From positions 1 to 64,000 of the forward strand of contig JAKVBD010000006.1 of NCBI GenBank assembly GCA_022446985.1: a stretch of 64,000 bases of DNA. The letters run 5' to 3'. Below are positions 46,092-55,667 of this stretch, one piece after another. The stretch is from Lentisphaerales bacterium. GTDB lineage: Bacteria; Verrucomicrobiota; Lentisphaeria; Lentisphaerales; Lentisphaeraceae. Within the stretch, counting starts at the first letter, position 1. Each line of letters begins with the position of its first letter. The translations under genes were made by a program, and so were the position numbers. Under the pieces are notes generated by a model that was not told where the DNA came from, ran no database searches, and worked only from the letters and a program-made list of their open reading frames with translations.

Positions 46092-47366
46092 ATGGCAAAA
46101 CCTGATAACATTTATGACGAGCTCGTTTGGCGTGGTCTCAAACACCAGGAATCCGGACAGGACGAACTTAAAGGCTACCTTTCAGAAAATAAGGTAACTC
46201 TTTACTGCGGTTTCGACCCGACAAGCGACACTCTCCACATTGGTAATCTTGTTCCTCTGATCACTTTGCGCCGTTTCCAAGAGTACGGTCACACTGTTCT
46301 ACCTCTAGCTGGTGGTGCAACCGGTATGATTGGTGACCCGAGCGGAAAAAGCCAGGAACGTAACCTTTTGACTGACGACATGGTTCGTCATAATGTTGAA
46401 TGTATCAAAGAGCAGCTGAAATCGATCGTCGATTTCAGCGGCGACCAGGCAACTCTAGTCAATAACTTTGACTGGGTTTCCAAGCTTAATGTAATTGAGT
46501 TTCTACGCGATGTCGGTAAGAATTTCTCTGTAAATGTCATGATGCAGAAAGATTCTGTAAAAACCAGGCTGCAAGGTGCTGAAGCTGGCATCTCTTATAC
46601 CGAATTCAGTTACATGATTCTTCAAGGTTATGACTTCCTTCACTTGAATCGCGAATTTGACTGTACTCTACAGATCGGTGGTAGCGACCAATGGGGAAAT
46701 ATGACTGCCGGTATGGACCTTATCCGTCGTTGTAGTGATAGTCGCGGATTCTGCCTAACAGTTCCACTTATTACCAAATCTGACGGTACTAAATTCGGTA
46801 AAACTGCCGGTGGTTCTGTATGGCTTGATCCAAAGAGAACCTGTCCGTATGAATTCTACCAGTACTGGTACAGCACTCCGGATGCAGATGTCATTAAATT
46901 CCTCAAGTACTTCACTTTCCTATCTGAAGAAGAAATCAATGCTGTAGAAGAAGAGACTAAACAGTTCCCGAATACTGCTCAGAAGAAACTTGCTGCAGAA
47001 ATGACCAACATGATTCATGGTGAAGAAGAAACTGCCAAAGCCATAAATGCCTCTCAGGTTCTTTATGGTAAAGGCGATATCTCTGCCTTGGATGAACCGA
47101 CGCTAAATGCTTTGGTCAATGTCACTGAAGGTAAAGTTTACGATTCGCTTGAAGATACTCAAGGACTTATCGCCCTGCTCGTTGACAATGGCTTAACTCA
47201 GTCCGGCCGCGAAGCCAGACAAATGATAAAGAGTAATGCCGTTGCAGTAAATGGCGAAAAAATTTCAGAAGAGACTTATAAACCAGCTCAAGATGATCTG
47301 CTTTTAGGAAACTTCCTTCTTCTTAAGAAAGGTAAAAAATTCAAAGTCGTTAAGTTTAACCAGTAA
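46092..47366 (+). CDS. tyrS: Tyrosyl-tRNA synthetase
   Basis: A 424-residue class I aminoacyl-tRNA synthetase charging tRNA-Tyr. Signature sites: HIGN in SDTLHIGNLVPL (ATP binding), AGGATGMIGDPSGKS, YMILQGYDFLHLN, IGGSDQWGNM, and KFGKT (variant of KMSKS) in SDGTKFGKTAGG. The C-terminal S4 RNA-binding domain is present (QSGREARQMIKSNAVAVNGE). Directly follows asd. The length and all motifs agree with the bacterial TyrRS-1 type. Confidence 0.96.
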   Translation: MAKPDNIYDELVWRGLKHQESGQDELKGYLSENKVTLYCGFDPTSDTLHIGNLVPLITLRRFQEYGHTVLPLAGGATGMIGDPSGKSQERNLLTDDMVRHNVECIKEQLKSIVDFSGDQATLVNNFDWVSKLNVIEFLRDVGKNFSVNVMMQKDSVKTRLQGAEAGISYTEFSYMILQGYDFLHLNREFDCTLQIGGSDQWGNMTAGMDLIRRCSDSRGFCLTVPLITKSDGTKFGKTAGGSVWLDPKRTCPYEFYQYWYSTPDADVIKFLKYFTFLSEEEINAVEEETKQFPNTAQKKLAAEMTNMIHGEEETAKAINASQVLYGKGDISALDEPTLNALVNVTEGKVYDSLEDTQGLIALLVDNGLTQSGREARQMIKSNAVAVNGEKISEETYKPAQDDLLLGNFLLLKKGKKFKVVKFNQ

Positions 47367-47563
47367 ACATAGCCTCAACTTTCTTACACTTTTTCCATAA
47401 AGCTTTGTTGACTAACCCTCAACAAAGCTTTAGATTCTATTTATTATCAAATTTCAGAACTTGTCTTACCAATTTAATTAATCACTTCAAAGATTTCCAA
47501 AATTATCCAATTTATGCTTTTTCGTGTTCAATCACATTTTCGAACTCTCTGGAGCCTAATTTA

Positions 47564-48142
47564 ATGCTCATTGCCCTGACTGGTGGCATTGGTGCCGGTA
47601 AAAGTACTGTTCTTGATATCTTTCAATCGCTAGGCGCACATGTTGCCGACACCGATTTGATCGTACATAAAATTTACGAAGAGAACCAACAACTTTATGC
47701 AAGTTTGAAAGAACGCTGGGGCAACAAAGTTTTCCAAGACGGCAAACCCCACAGACCTTCAATTGCTGAAATTGTTTTTCAGAATAAGCAGGAACTTGAG
47801 TGGCTCAACAGTGTTATGCATCCTCTCGTCAAACTGCAGATTCAAGCACAGCATAATGGGCAGATTTCTATTATAGCAGTGCCACTTCTTTATGAAGTAA
47901 ACTGGCAGAGTGAATTCGAAAAAGTTATCTCTGTCTGGTGTGACTCAAAGTTTCAAAATGACAGACTATTGTCTAGAGCTTGGAGTCAAAAAGAAATTAA
48001 CAGCCGCCTGTCGGCACAAATGCATCAAAGTGAAAAACTGCAGAGAGCAGACTATGGAATTATCAACAACTGGTCTCTGGATTTTCTCAAAAATCAATGT
48101 GGTAGAATTTTTGAATTATTACATGACAAAGGACCAAGTTAA
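47564..48142 (+). CDS. coaE: Dephospho-CoA kinase
   Basis: A 192-residue enzyme phosphorylating dephospho-CoA in the last step of CoA synthesis. [20 protein letters not shown] carries the P-loop (GGIGAGKST), then [15 protein letters not shown] with the DxD/E substrate block, [10 protein letters not shown] (HP pair) and VPLLYEVNW. The start at 47564 has GGAG 9 nt upstream; longer frames from TTG 47405 add unrelated residues. rho starts 2 nt after the stop. Product cytoplasmic. Confidence 0.92.
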   Translation: MLIALTGGIGAGKSTVLDIFQSLGAHVADTDLIVHKIYEENQQLYASLKERWGNKVFQDGKPHRPSIAEIVFQNKQELEWLNSVMHPLVKLQIQAQHNGQISIIAVPLLYEVNWQSEFEKVISVWCDSKFQNDRLLSRAWSQKEINSRLSAQMHQSEKLQRADYGIINNWSLDFLKNQCGRIFELLHDKGPS

Positions 48143-48144
48143 TT

Positions 48145-49890
48145 ATGGCCGATTCTGAACAAACAACACCTGCTGAAGAAGCTGCAGCCCCAAAGAAAAG
48201 AGGCCGTAAGCCGGCAGCGAAAAAAATGACTGAACCTGAACTTTTTTCAGAGAAAGAAATGACAGGATCTGAAGAAAAACCAGCTCCTCAGAAAAGAGGC
48301 CGTAAGCCGGCAGCGAAAAAAGACGAAGTAGCTCCTAAAGCTGAAACTCAGCCTTCCGAAGCAAAAGAAGTTCCTAAAACTGAAGTAAATGAAGTTCCTA
48401 AAGCTGAAGCAAAAGAAGCTCCTAAAGCTGAAGTAAAAGAAGTTCCTAAAGCTGATTCTTCCGATAAGAATAACGATCCCCCTAAAGCAGACTCTTCGGA
48501 TAAAAACAAAGAAGGCAACGACAGAAACGATAGGCACAATGGCAAACACCGCCATAACAAAAATCACAAGCACAAAAACCACAAGCATAAGAGAAACAAT
48601 TTCAAGCGTGACGAAATCGTCGCTAACGACGAACCCGGAATGAACCTCCAGGAGCTTCAACAAAAATCGATGATGGAACTTTCTGAAATCGGTTTAGAGT
48701 TTGAAATCGAAGGTGTCGGCGCCCTCAGTAAACAAGATCTTGTTTTTGCGATTATGCGCAGCCGCGCCAGTGAAAGAGGTATTCTTTATGGCGGTGGCGT
48801 CCTGGAAATTCTCCAAGACGGCTTTGGTTTCCTTCGTTCTCCTGAATATAACTACCAGCCTTCACCAGAAGACATTTATCTGAGCCCTTCTCAGATCAAA
48901 AGATTCTCTCTAAGAACGGGTGACCAGGTTATCGGTCAAATTCGCTCTCCTCGTGAAAAAGAGCGATTCTTTGCCATGCTGAAAGTCGATGCCATTAACG
49001 ATGAGCATCCTTCTGTTAAGAAACAGAAGATTCCATTTGAAAACTTAACTCCTGACTTTCCAAATCGCCGTTTGATCATGGAAAACCAGGAGCGCAATAA
49101 CATGTCCATGAGAATTCTCGACCTGGTCACTCCTATTGGTATGGGCCAGCGCGGTGTAATCGTTGCTCCACCGAGAACTGGTAAAACCGTTCTTATGCAG
49201 GACATTGCCAACTCTATTTCTGCCAATAACCCGGAAGTTCACCTGATTGTTCTTCTTATCGATGAACGTCCGGAAGAAGTTACCGACATGAAACGTGAAG
49301 TTAAAGGCGAAGTCGTCAGCTCAACATTTGACGAACCTCAACAACGTCACACTCAAGTTGCCGAAATGGTTATTGAAAAAGCTAAGCGTATGGTTGAACA
49401 CGGTAAAGATGTTGTAATCCTCCTAGACTCTATCACTCGCCTGGCTCGTGCTTACAATGCCGTTCAGCCTCACTCTGGTAAGATCCTTTCTGGTGGTGTA
49501 GATGCTAACGCTCTACACAAACCCAAGCGCTTCTTCGGTGCTGCACGTAATGTTCAAGAAGGCGGTAGCTTAACTATCCTAGCAACTGCACTTGTCGATA
49601 CAGGCAGTAAGATGGACGAAGTTATCTTCGAGGAATTCAAAGGTACTGGTAACATGGAAGTTCACCTCGACAGAGCTCTTGTCGACAAACGTATCTTCCC
49701 TGCAATTAACATCGAGAAATCTGGTACACGTAAAGAAGAGCTTCTTCTTCACCCGGACGAAAAAGACAGAATGTGGAAACTGCGTCGCGCTATGACCGGT
49801 GCACCACCACACGAGTCTATGCAGCTGCTTAAACAAGGCGTTAAGAAAACTAAGAGTAATATCGAGTTTCTTATGACCATGCAGGTCTAG
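48145..49890 (+). CDS. rho: Transcription termination factor Rho with long basic N-terminal extension
   Basis: A 581-residue hexameric RNA helicase for factor-dependent termination. The core is standard: [18 protein letters not shown], the RNA-binding cold-shock-like part ([20 protein letters not shown]), [17 protein letters not shown]-loop [43 protein letters not shown] and the Q/R-loops [13 protein letters not shown]. Before the core are about 165 extra residues: two copies of [10 protein letters not shown] (AT-hook-like, near 13-22 and 49-58), an A-K-E-P-rich repeat tract (EVPKAE/EAPKAE/EVPKAD) and a His/Lys/Asn-rich stretch ([20 protein letters not shown]). Similar disordered extensions occur in Rho of some Actinobacteria and Bacteroidetes. 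Last gene of the cluster; a strong terminator follows. Confidence 0.95.
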   Translation: MADSEQTTPAEEAAAPKKRGRKPAAKKMTEPELFSEKEMTGSEEKPAPQKRGRKPAAKKDEVAPKAETQPSEAKEVPKTEVNEVPKAEAKEAPKAEVKEVPKADSSDKNNDPPKADSSDKNKEGNDRNDRHNGKHRHNKNHKHKNHKHKRNNFKRDEIVANDEPGMNLQELQQKSMMELSEIGLEFEIEGVGALSKQDLVFAIMRSRASERGILYGGGVLEILQDGFGFLRSPEYNYQPSPEDIYLSPSQIKRFSLRTGDQVIGQIRSPREKERFFAMLKVDAINDEHPSVKKQKIPFENLTPDFPNRRLIMENQERNNMSMRILDLVTPIGMGQRGVIVAPPRTGKTVLMQDIANSISANNPEVHLIVLLIDERPEEVTDMKREVKGEVVSSTFDEPQQRHTQVAEMVIEKAKRMVEHGKDVVILLDSITRLARAYNAVQPHSGKILSGGVDANALHKPKRFFGAARNVQEGGSLTILATALVDTGSKMDEVIFEEFKGTGNMEVHLDRALVDKRIFPAINIEKSGTRKEELLLHPDEKDRMWKLRRAMTGAPPHESMQLLKQGVKKTKSNIEFLMTMQV

Positions 49891-49912
49891 TTTTAAGTAG
49901 ATTATTGATTTT

Positions 49913-49943
49913 AAAGGCGAAGCTTTCGGGCTTCGCCTTTTTT
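49913..49943 (+). terminator. Terminator after rho
   Basis: AAAGGCGAAGC and GCTTCGCCTTT form an 11-bp stem with a 6-base loop, followed by T residues (49938-49943). It lies 22 nt after the rho stop. Confidence 0.88.
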
Positions 49944-50024
49944 ATTTCAATAACTTAAGAAGTGCTGGATAACTCCCTAATTATCATTAGATTGATTTTA
50001 TCAATTTATATCTAATGGGGCTCT

Positions 50025-51800
50025 ATGAAATATCTAACTGTGTACGTTCTTCTTTTCTGTCTTGTAACATCCTGTACCAAGCAACCAACTATCAGCAAGT
50101 CTTCCCAAAAAGCACCTGAAACTCAAACGGCCCCAAAAATAGCCAAGACTCAAAATCTTTCAAAAGAAGATCCCTCACCTAAAGCTATTTCTTTTACAAA
50201 CGCCAGAAAAAACTTCACGACAAAGTTAACTAAACAAGTCAGTAAAAATAAACCTGGATCTGAGTCTACTAACCCAGAGTTCCGCAAAGTCTCATACCTA
50301 TCAACCATAGGAAAGATGGAGGCATACATTTCTCAAAATCCTAAAGACGGTAAAAAACACCCGGCGATTATCTGGCTTTATGGAGGGTTCTCAAATAGTG
50401 CCGATGGCGATTATTTTGAAGCTGACGAAATAGACAATGATCAATCTGCTATGAATTTTCATAACAATGGTATAATCACCATGTTTCCATCGTCGCGTGG
50501 AGGCAATGCCAACCCTGGTCACATGGAAAGCTTTTATGGTGAAGTTGATGATATAATTGCAGCTTATGATTTCCTCTCTTTACAACCTTATGTTGATCCA
50601 GATCGAATCTACTTGGGAGGTCATAGTACTGGAGGTACCCTCGCTTTACTCATCTCTGAAGCAACTGATAAGTTTAGAGCCTCCTTTTCACTGGGGCCAG
50701 TTTCAAACTTTGTTTACTATGGCGATGAATACTGTAACTTTGACACTTCAAACATCGAAGAGATAAAGATGCGCGCCCCTCTTTTCTGGTTGGATTCAAT
50801 TACAAAACCCACTTTTGTTTTCGAAGGAACAACTGGAAATATCGACTCACTCCTAGAAATGAAACAAAAAAGCAAAAATCCACTCGCCCACTTTTATCCT
50901 CTCAAGGGGTACGACCACTTCAATTGTATTTATCCCTTAAATGAATTAATTGCCCAAAAAATCCTTGCTGACAAAAGTCCAGATTGTGAAATATCTTTCA
51001 ATGAACAAAGCATAACTTCAGAACTAAATAAAATAATTCTGGAATACAAAACGAAAAAAGCAGATATCGCGATAAAGAAAGCTACTCAAGAACAAGACAA
51101 GATCACTAAACATAATGACGTTGTCAACAGTCTAAACATACTTAATAAACTACGCCAAAACCTTTGGAACGACATCAAAAGAAACCGTGGCCAGAGCGCC
51201 AAAGTAAAACTCTCAACATTTTCCAACTTCTTTAAGAGCTATAGTGCGGAATTAGCTACTCTTTATAAGAAGGCTTCAAAAAATGATCAGCAAGTCATTA
51301 AATTCCTTCGAGCATCGGCCGTTAACTGGTACAAAAGTGACTTACTCTACATTATCAATCAGGAAAAGTTTTATGCTCTCTTGGACTTAAGTTTTAAAAG
51401 CCAGGACTTAGGTCAGGCTATTTCCAACAATGACTATGCCCTAAAGGAGATTTCTAAACTGGATAAGGCTGAACTGCACTTTCTACATAGCTTTATGGCA
51501 AATCTCAAACAAAGCTTTGCTAAGCTCAAATTTGATGACCCAAACCTGAAAACGTTCACTTATAATCAAATCAAGTCTTATAACACGACTATAAAACGCC
51601 TGAAACCAGTCTCAGATGCTTCTAAAAAATGTGTTGACATACTTTACAATATAAATGTAACGGCGATGAATAATAAAAAAGCGAATCAACTTCACTTTAA
51701 AACTCAGTCAGACGTCAATTATTTTAATAAGCAAATAGATGCATACAATCAAGCAAATAAGGCACTTAACCAAGCTTTGAATAACTACTATTCTTACTAA
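50025..51800 (+). CDS. Lipoprotein with alpha/beta-hydrolase domain and helical C-terminus
   Basis: A 591-residue lipoprotein (lipobox VTSC, cysteine 17). Residues about 85-330 form an alpha/beta-hydrolase of the dienelactone/prolyl-oligopeptidase type: PAIIWLYGGFSNSADGDYFE (oxyanion side), YDFLSLQPYVDPDRIYLGGH and the nucleophile elbow GHSTGG (IYLGGHSTGGTLALLISEA), with a histidine candidate in YPLKGYDHFNCIYPL. Residues about 340-590 are a lysine-, asparagine- and leucine-rich helical region without a match I know, probably coiled-coil. GGGG precedes the ATG. Substrate unknown; likely a periplasmic or surface esterase. Confidence 0.75.
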   Translation: MKYLTVYVLLFCLVTSCTKQPTISKSSQKAPETQTAPKIAKTQNLSKEDPSPKAISFTNARKNFTTKLTKQVSKNKPGSESTNPEFRKVSYLSTIGKMEAYISQNPKDGKKHPAIIWLYGGFSNSADGDYFEADEIDNDQSAMNFHNNGIITMFPSSRGGNANPGHMESFYGEVDDIIAAYDFLSLQPYVDPDRIYLGGHSTGGTLALLISEATDKFRASFSLGPVSNFVYYGDEYCNFDTSNIEEIKMRAPLFWLDSITKPTFVFEGTTGNIDSLLEMKQKSKNPLAHFYPLKGYDHFNCIYPLNELIAQKILADKSPDCEISFNEQSITSELNKIILEYKTKKADIAIKKATQEQDKITKHNDVVNSLNILNKLRQNLWNDIKRNRGQSAKVKLSTFSNFFKSYSAELATLYKKASKNDQQVIKFLRASAVNWYKSDLLYIINQEKFYALLDLSFKSQDLGQAISNNDYALKEISKLDKAELHFLHSFMANLKQSFAKLKFDDPNLKTFTYNQIKSYNTTIKRLKPVSDASKKCVDILYNINVTAMNNKKANQLHFKTQSDVNYFNKQIDAYNQANKALNQALNNYYSY

Positions 51801-51805
51801 ACAAA

Positions 51806-51840
51806 AAAGAGCCTGACCAAATAAATTGCTCAAGCTCTTT
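51806..51840 (-). terminator. Likely terminator, convergent genes
   Basis: Minus-strand reading: AAAGAGC, 21-base loop, GCTCTTT followed by further T residues. It fits the end of the 51858-52409 gene better than the plus-strand hydrolase gene, which has no T-run after the same stem. Confidence 0.5.
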
Positions 51841-51857
51841 AAAAATTTAGAACTAAC

Positions 51858-52409
51858 TTACTGGTCTTTTGTCCACTTCAAGAAATTGTCTTTTTCTTTC
51901 TGAGTCGCTTTTTTCCACCAGTGCTTGAGCTCTTCGTAAGGCTCCATGATTTTAATGCCATGAAAACGCTCTTCAATCTGACCTTTCACTGGCTTTGTCT
52001 TTATACCGCTTTCAAAATGGAGTAAGTGCGTTTTTATATTTTTAACGATTTTTTGGGCTTCCTCATACGAATCGGGGTTCTGGCAGACTATTTCATAATT
52101 ATTAAACTCTTTAGCATTGAAAATCACAGTCATTTTACCAGATCTGACTTCTTCGTGATCATCGCCATGATGAGTATCAAAAATATTTACATATTCGTAA
52201 ACAAATTCAGTACGACCAGCCGGAACCTCCAAAGTAATAGCATCAGTTATTAAGGATGTCCTGACGACTCTCCCATTGACTTCCAGCGCTCTTACATGTG
52301 TCGGCACCTTTATGTATGCCCCACTTTCATACTTATCCGTCATTTTAATGATAGGAGACGCACAACCTGCAGACAAAGCCACTAATAAAACCAGTAAAAA
52401 ATTACGCAT
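51858..52409 (-). CDS. Hypothetical lipoprotein
   Basis: A 183-residue protein with a clear lipoprotein signal (VALSAGC, cysteine 16). The mature part looks beta-rich at first (YIKVPTHVRALEVNGRVVRT, ITLEVPAGRTEFVYEYVNIF) followed by a helical, charged end (EEAQKIVKNIKTHLLHFESG; WKKATQKEKDNFLKWTKDQ). The first half recalls PEGA-like or DUF2846-like surface lipoproteins, but I do not recognise a family with confidence. Single gene. Confidence 0.6.
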   Translation of the reverse strand: MRNFLLVLLVALSAGCASPIIKMTDKYESGAYIKVPTHVRALEVNGRVVRTSLITDAITLEVPAGRTEFVYEYVNIFDTHHGDDHEEVRSGKMTVIFNAKEFNNYEIVCQNPDSYEEAQKIVKNIKTHLLHFESGIKTKPVKGQIEERFHGIKIMEPYEELKHWWKKATQKEKDNFLKWTKDQ

Positions 52410-52543
52410 AGATTTCCATTGTTTTTAAGTCATTCACTAAACAACTTAGTATAGCAAGGTCCTAAAAATTCTAAAGTACTGCCCCTCTCATTATAAGATT
52501 TTTAACGACTTTTTAATTAAGACTTTTTTACACTTATTTAAAT

Positions 52544-52639
52544 ATTGTACAATTTATTACTAAATTGTAAACAATACTAACACATATTGTCAATTTCGTA
52601 CCTTTAGGTGAAATTTTATTCGATTTTAAATTGTACATT
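52544..52639. promoter_or_regulatory. Array of ATTGT/ACAAT dyads upstream of nirBD
   Basis: Four palindromic sites: ATTGTACAAT at 52544-52553, ATTGTAAACAAT at 52564-52575, ATTGTCAAT at 52586-52594 and ATTGTACATT at 52630-52639 (one mismatch). Their starts are 20, 22 and 44 bp apart, close to multiples of two helical turns, which suggests cooperative binding of a regulator on one DNA face. The surrounding 52410-52737 gap is very AT-rich and has no gene. Confidence 0.45.
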
Positions 52640-52737
52640 TTAAGAGTTGCTACTACTATTGCACATATTAAATACGAAATAGTTACATCAATATATAACT
52701 ATTACATATTTGTAATTTATTTTTTGGGGATAAAGAA

Positions 52738-55248
52738 ATGAAAAAGAATATTGTTGTCATTGGTAATGGCATGGTCGGTTACAAGTTTTGTGAACGACTT
52801 ACAGACAAAGATACTGAAGGTCAGTATCAAATAATCACTTTTTGTGAAGAGCCTCGCCCGGCATATGACCGCGTACACCTGTCTGCTTACTTTGATGGTA
52901 AGACTGCAGAAGACCTCTCCATGGCTAGAATTGATTGGTATAAGGAAAGAGGCATCGAACTTCACATTGGCGATAAAGCTGAGCAAGTTGACAGAGAAAA
53001 GAAAGTTGTCATCTCCTCAAAAGGCGTAGAGATCTCCTACGATAAACTCATTTTTGCGACAGGCTCTTCAGCCTTCGTGCCACCAGTACCTGGGGTTGAC
53101 AAAGAAGGTGTCTTTGTTTACAGAACAATCGAAGACCTTGATGACATGATGGCTTACGCTAAAAAATGTAAGTCATGTGCTGTTATCGGTGGCGGTTTAC
53201 TGGGACTGGAAGCAGCAAAAGCAGCTCAAGACCTTGACCTTGAAACACACTGTGTAGAATTTGCTCCAAGACTTATGCCAAGACAGCTTGATGAAGCTGG
53301 TGGTTTGATGCTTAAAGACATCATCGAATCAAGAGGCATTAAGTGTCACTTAAATAAAGCGACTCAAAACATTGCTGGTGACGGTAAAGTTACGGCTATG
53401 GAATTTTCTGATGACACAACTCTAGAAGTTGATATGATCATCGTTTCAGCTGGTATTCGTCCAAGAGATGAAGTAGCCAGAGAGTGCGGACTTACTCTTG
53501 GTCCTCGCGGCGGTATCCTTGTAAATGACAATCTACAAACAAGTGATCCGGACGTTTACGCTATTGGTGAATGTGCACTTTATAATAATATGATTTACGG
53601 ACTTGTTGCTCCTGGTTATCAAATGGCTGATGCCGTTGCTGAGCAGCTTGTTGGCAACTCAGCCAGCTTCACTGGCGCTGACATGTCCACAAAACTTAAG
53701 TTAATCGGTACAGATGTTGCCAGCTTTGGTAATATTGAACCTCAAGGTCCTGTTAAGGAACTTGTAATAAATGACCCACATGCCGGCATTTATAAGAAAC
53801 TAATAATCACTGAAGATGGTAAGACGCTCCTCGGCGGCATTCTCGTTGGCGATGCGGATGCATACGGAACTCTTCTCCAGCTGTACCAAAATGAAATGGT
53901 ACTTCCTGAAGATCCTATGCAACTGATTTTACCTGCCTCTGAAGGTGCACCTGGCGGTGCCGGGGTTGGCGATCTACCAGATTCAGCACAAATTTGTTCG
54001 TGTGAAGCTATCACTAAAGGAGATATCTGCGCTGCTATAGAAGATGGAGCCTGCTCTGTTTCAGACATAAAAAAATGCACAAAAGCCGGTACTGGCTGCG
54101 GTGGTTGTATGCAGCTTGTCACAGATCTCTTTAAACACAAGATGAAAGAGTCTGGTGTAGAAGTCAGTAACGCCCTTTGTGAACACTTCGACATGACTCG
54201 TCAAGAGATGTACCAAACTGTCAGAGCGACTGGCATTCGTACATTTGAAGAACTTCTCGAAAAGCACGGTACTGGTTCAGGTTGTGAAACCTGTAAGCCT
54301 GCGGCAGCGTCTATATTTGCCTCTACATGGAACGTGCCAATTCTTGAACAACCAAGTATCAACGATACCAACGATGCTTACCTGGCAAATATGCAGCAAG
54401 ACGGTACTTACTCTGTAATTCCACGTATACCAGGTGGTGAAATCACTCCAGACAAACTTATTGTCATCGGTGAAGTTGCTAAGAAATACGGTCTTTACAT
54501 GAAAGTTACAGGTGGTCAGCGTATCGATATGTTCGGTGCAAAACTACACGAACTTCCTGAAATCTGGAAAATCTTAGTAGATGCTGGATTTGAGTCTGGC
54601 CATGCTTACGCAAAATCTCTAAGAACTGTAAAATCATGTGTCGGTTCTACCTGGTGTAGATACGGTGTCGGTGACTCAGTTGGTCTAGCGATTCGCATCG
54701 AAGAACGTTACCGCGGTATTCGTTCACCACACAAACTGAAATCTGCAGTCAGTGGCTGTACTCGTGAATGTGCAGAAGCACAAAGTAAAGACTTCGGTAT
54801 AATAGCTACAGAGCACGGTTGGAACCTATACGTTTGTGGTAATGGCGGTATCAAGCCTCGTCACACTGACTTACTTGCAGAAAACCTCGATGAAGAGACT
54901 TTGATTAAGTATATTGACCGTTTCTTGATGTACTATATCAAAACTGCTGATAAACTCATGAGAACATCTACTTGGATGGATCAACTTGAAGGCGGACTCG
55001 ATCACCTGAAAGACGTTGTTATCAATGACTCTCTGGGTATCAATGACGAACTTGAAGCTCAGATGGCTCACCTTGTTGAGACTTATGAGTGCGAGTGGAA
55101 GAACGCTATCAACGACCCTGAAAAGCTTAAGCGCTTTAAGCACTTCGTGAATTGCGACGATACAGATGAAACAATCGAGTTCGTCGATGAGCGTGGACAA
55201 ATTCGTCCAGCATCACACGAAGAAAAGAAACAACTGGTAGAAGTTTAA
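52738..55248 (+). CDS. nirB: Assimilatory nitrite reductase [NAD(P)H], large subunit
   Basis: An 836-residue cytoplasmic siroheme enzyme that reduces nitrite to ammonium with NAD(P)H. Domain order: FAD/NAD(P)-binding part (VVIGNGMVGYKFCERL; SCAVIGGGLLGLEAAKAA), NirB-specific linker, a [2Fe-2S] BFD-like domain with CSCEAITKGDICAAIEDGAC and CTKAGTGCGGC, then the nitrite/sulfite reductase repeat with the 4Fe-4S/siroheme cysteines in CVGSTWCRYG and SGCTRECAEAQS. Length is as usual (about 840). A GGGG site precedes the ATG and nirD follows after 21 nt. No nitrate reductase or transporter gene is in the window. Confidence 0.95.
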   Translation: MKKNIVVIGNGMVGYKFCERLTDKDTEGQYQIITFCEEPRPAYDRVHLSAYFDGKTAEDLSMARIDWYKERGIELHIGDKAEQVDREKKVVISSKGVEISYDKLIFATGSSAFVPPVPGVDKEGVFVYRTIEDLDDMMAYAKKCKSCAVIGGGLLGLEAAKAAQDLDLETHCVEFAPRLMPRQLDEAGGLMLKDIIESRGIKCHLNKATQNIAGDGKVTAMEFSDDTTLEVDMIIVSAGIRPRDEVARECGLTLGPRGGILVNDNLQTSDPDVYAIGECALYNNMIYGLVAPGYQMADAVAEQLVGNSASFTGADMSTKLKLIGTDVASFGNIEPQGPVKELVINDPHAGIYKKLIITEDGKTLLGGILVGDADAYGTLLQLYQNEMVLPEDPMQLILPASEGAPGGAGVGDLPDSAQICSCEAITKGDICAAIEDGACSVSDIKKCTKAGTGCGGCMQLVTDLFKHKMKESGVEVSNALCEHFDMTRQEMYQTVRATGIRTFEELLEKHGTGSGCETCKPAAASIFASTWNVPILEQPSINDTNDAYLANMQQDGTYSVIPRIPGGEITPDKLIVIGEVAKKYGLYMKVTGGQRIDMFGAKLHELPEIWKILVDAGFESGHAYAKSLRTVKSCVGSTWCRYGVGDSVGLAIRIEERYRGIRSPHKLKSAVSGCTRECAEAQSKDFGIIATEHGWNLYVCGNGGIKPRHTDLLAENLDEETLIKYIDRFLMYYIKTADKLMRTSTWMDQLEGGLDHLKDVVINDSLGINDELEAQMAHLVETYECEWKNAINDPEKLKRFKHFVNCDDTDETIEFVDERGQIRPASHEEKKQLVEV

Positions 55249-55269
55249 GAGTTTTAAGGATTAGTACAT

Positions 55270-55602
55270 ATGAGCGAATGGATTCCTGTTGGAAAAACTG
55301 AAGATTTCTGCAAAGACCTTGGCGGTTGTGTTAAGGTTGAAGGTAAGCAGATTGCTGTTTTCAACGTAAAAGAAAAATCTGAATGGCATGCAGTACAGAA
55401 CCTTTGTCCACACGACAATAGAATGGTTCTTTCACGCGGCCTTGTTGGTGATGCCGATGGCAAACCAAAAGTTGCCTGCCCACTGCATAAGCATAACTTT
55501 GACCTCGAAACTGGTGAACACGTAAGTGAAGGTGAAGTGGATGACCTTTCAACTTACCCAGTAAAAGTAGAGGAAGGTACTATCTACCTACAGATGGTAT
55601 AA
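55270..55602 (+). CDS. nirD: Nitrite reductase small subunit, Rieske-like
   Basis: A 110-residue NirD. The Rieske fold is recognisable with CPHDNRMVLSRGLVGD and CPLHKHNFDLETG, which give Cys-x-His and Cys-x-x-His; PHDN and PLHKH keep the iron-sulfur ligands. AAGGA precedes the ATG. It forms the heterodimer partner of NirB and is followed by a strong terminator, so nirBD is a two-gene operon. Confidence 0.92.
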   Translation: MSEWIPVGKTEDFCKDLGGCVKVEGKQIAVFNVKEKSEWHAVQNLCPHDNRMVLSRGLVGDADGKPKVACPLHKHNFDLETGEHVSEGEVDDLSTYPVKVEEGTIYLQMV

Positions 55603-55625
55603 ACCAATCTCCACCCCCAAAAAAT

Positions 55626-55652
55626 GAGAGCTCCTTCGGGGGCTCTTTTTTT
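55626..55652 (+). terminator. Terminator after nirD
   Basis: GAGCTCC, TTCG tetraloop, GGGGCTC (with one T-G pair) followed by seven T. It lies about 24 nt after the nirD stop. Confidence 0.88.
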
Positions 55653-55667
55653 GCTTATAACAAAGAC

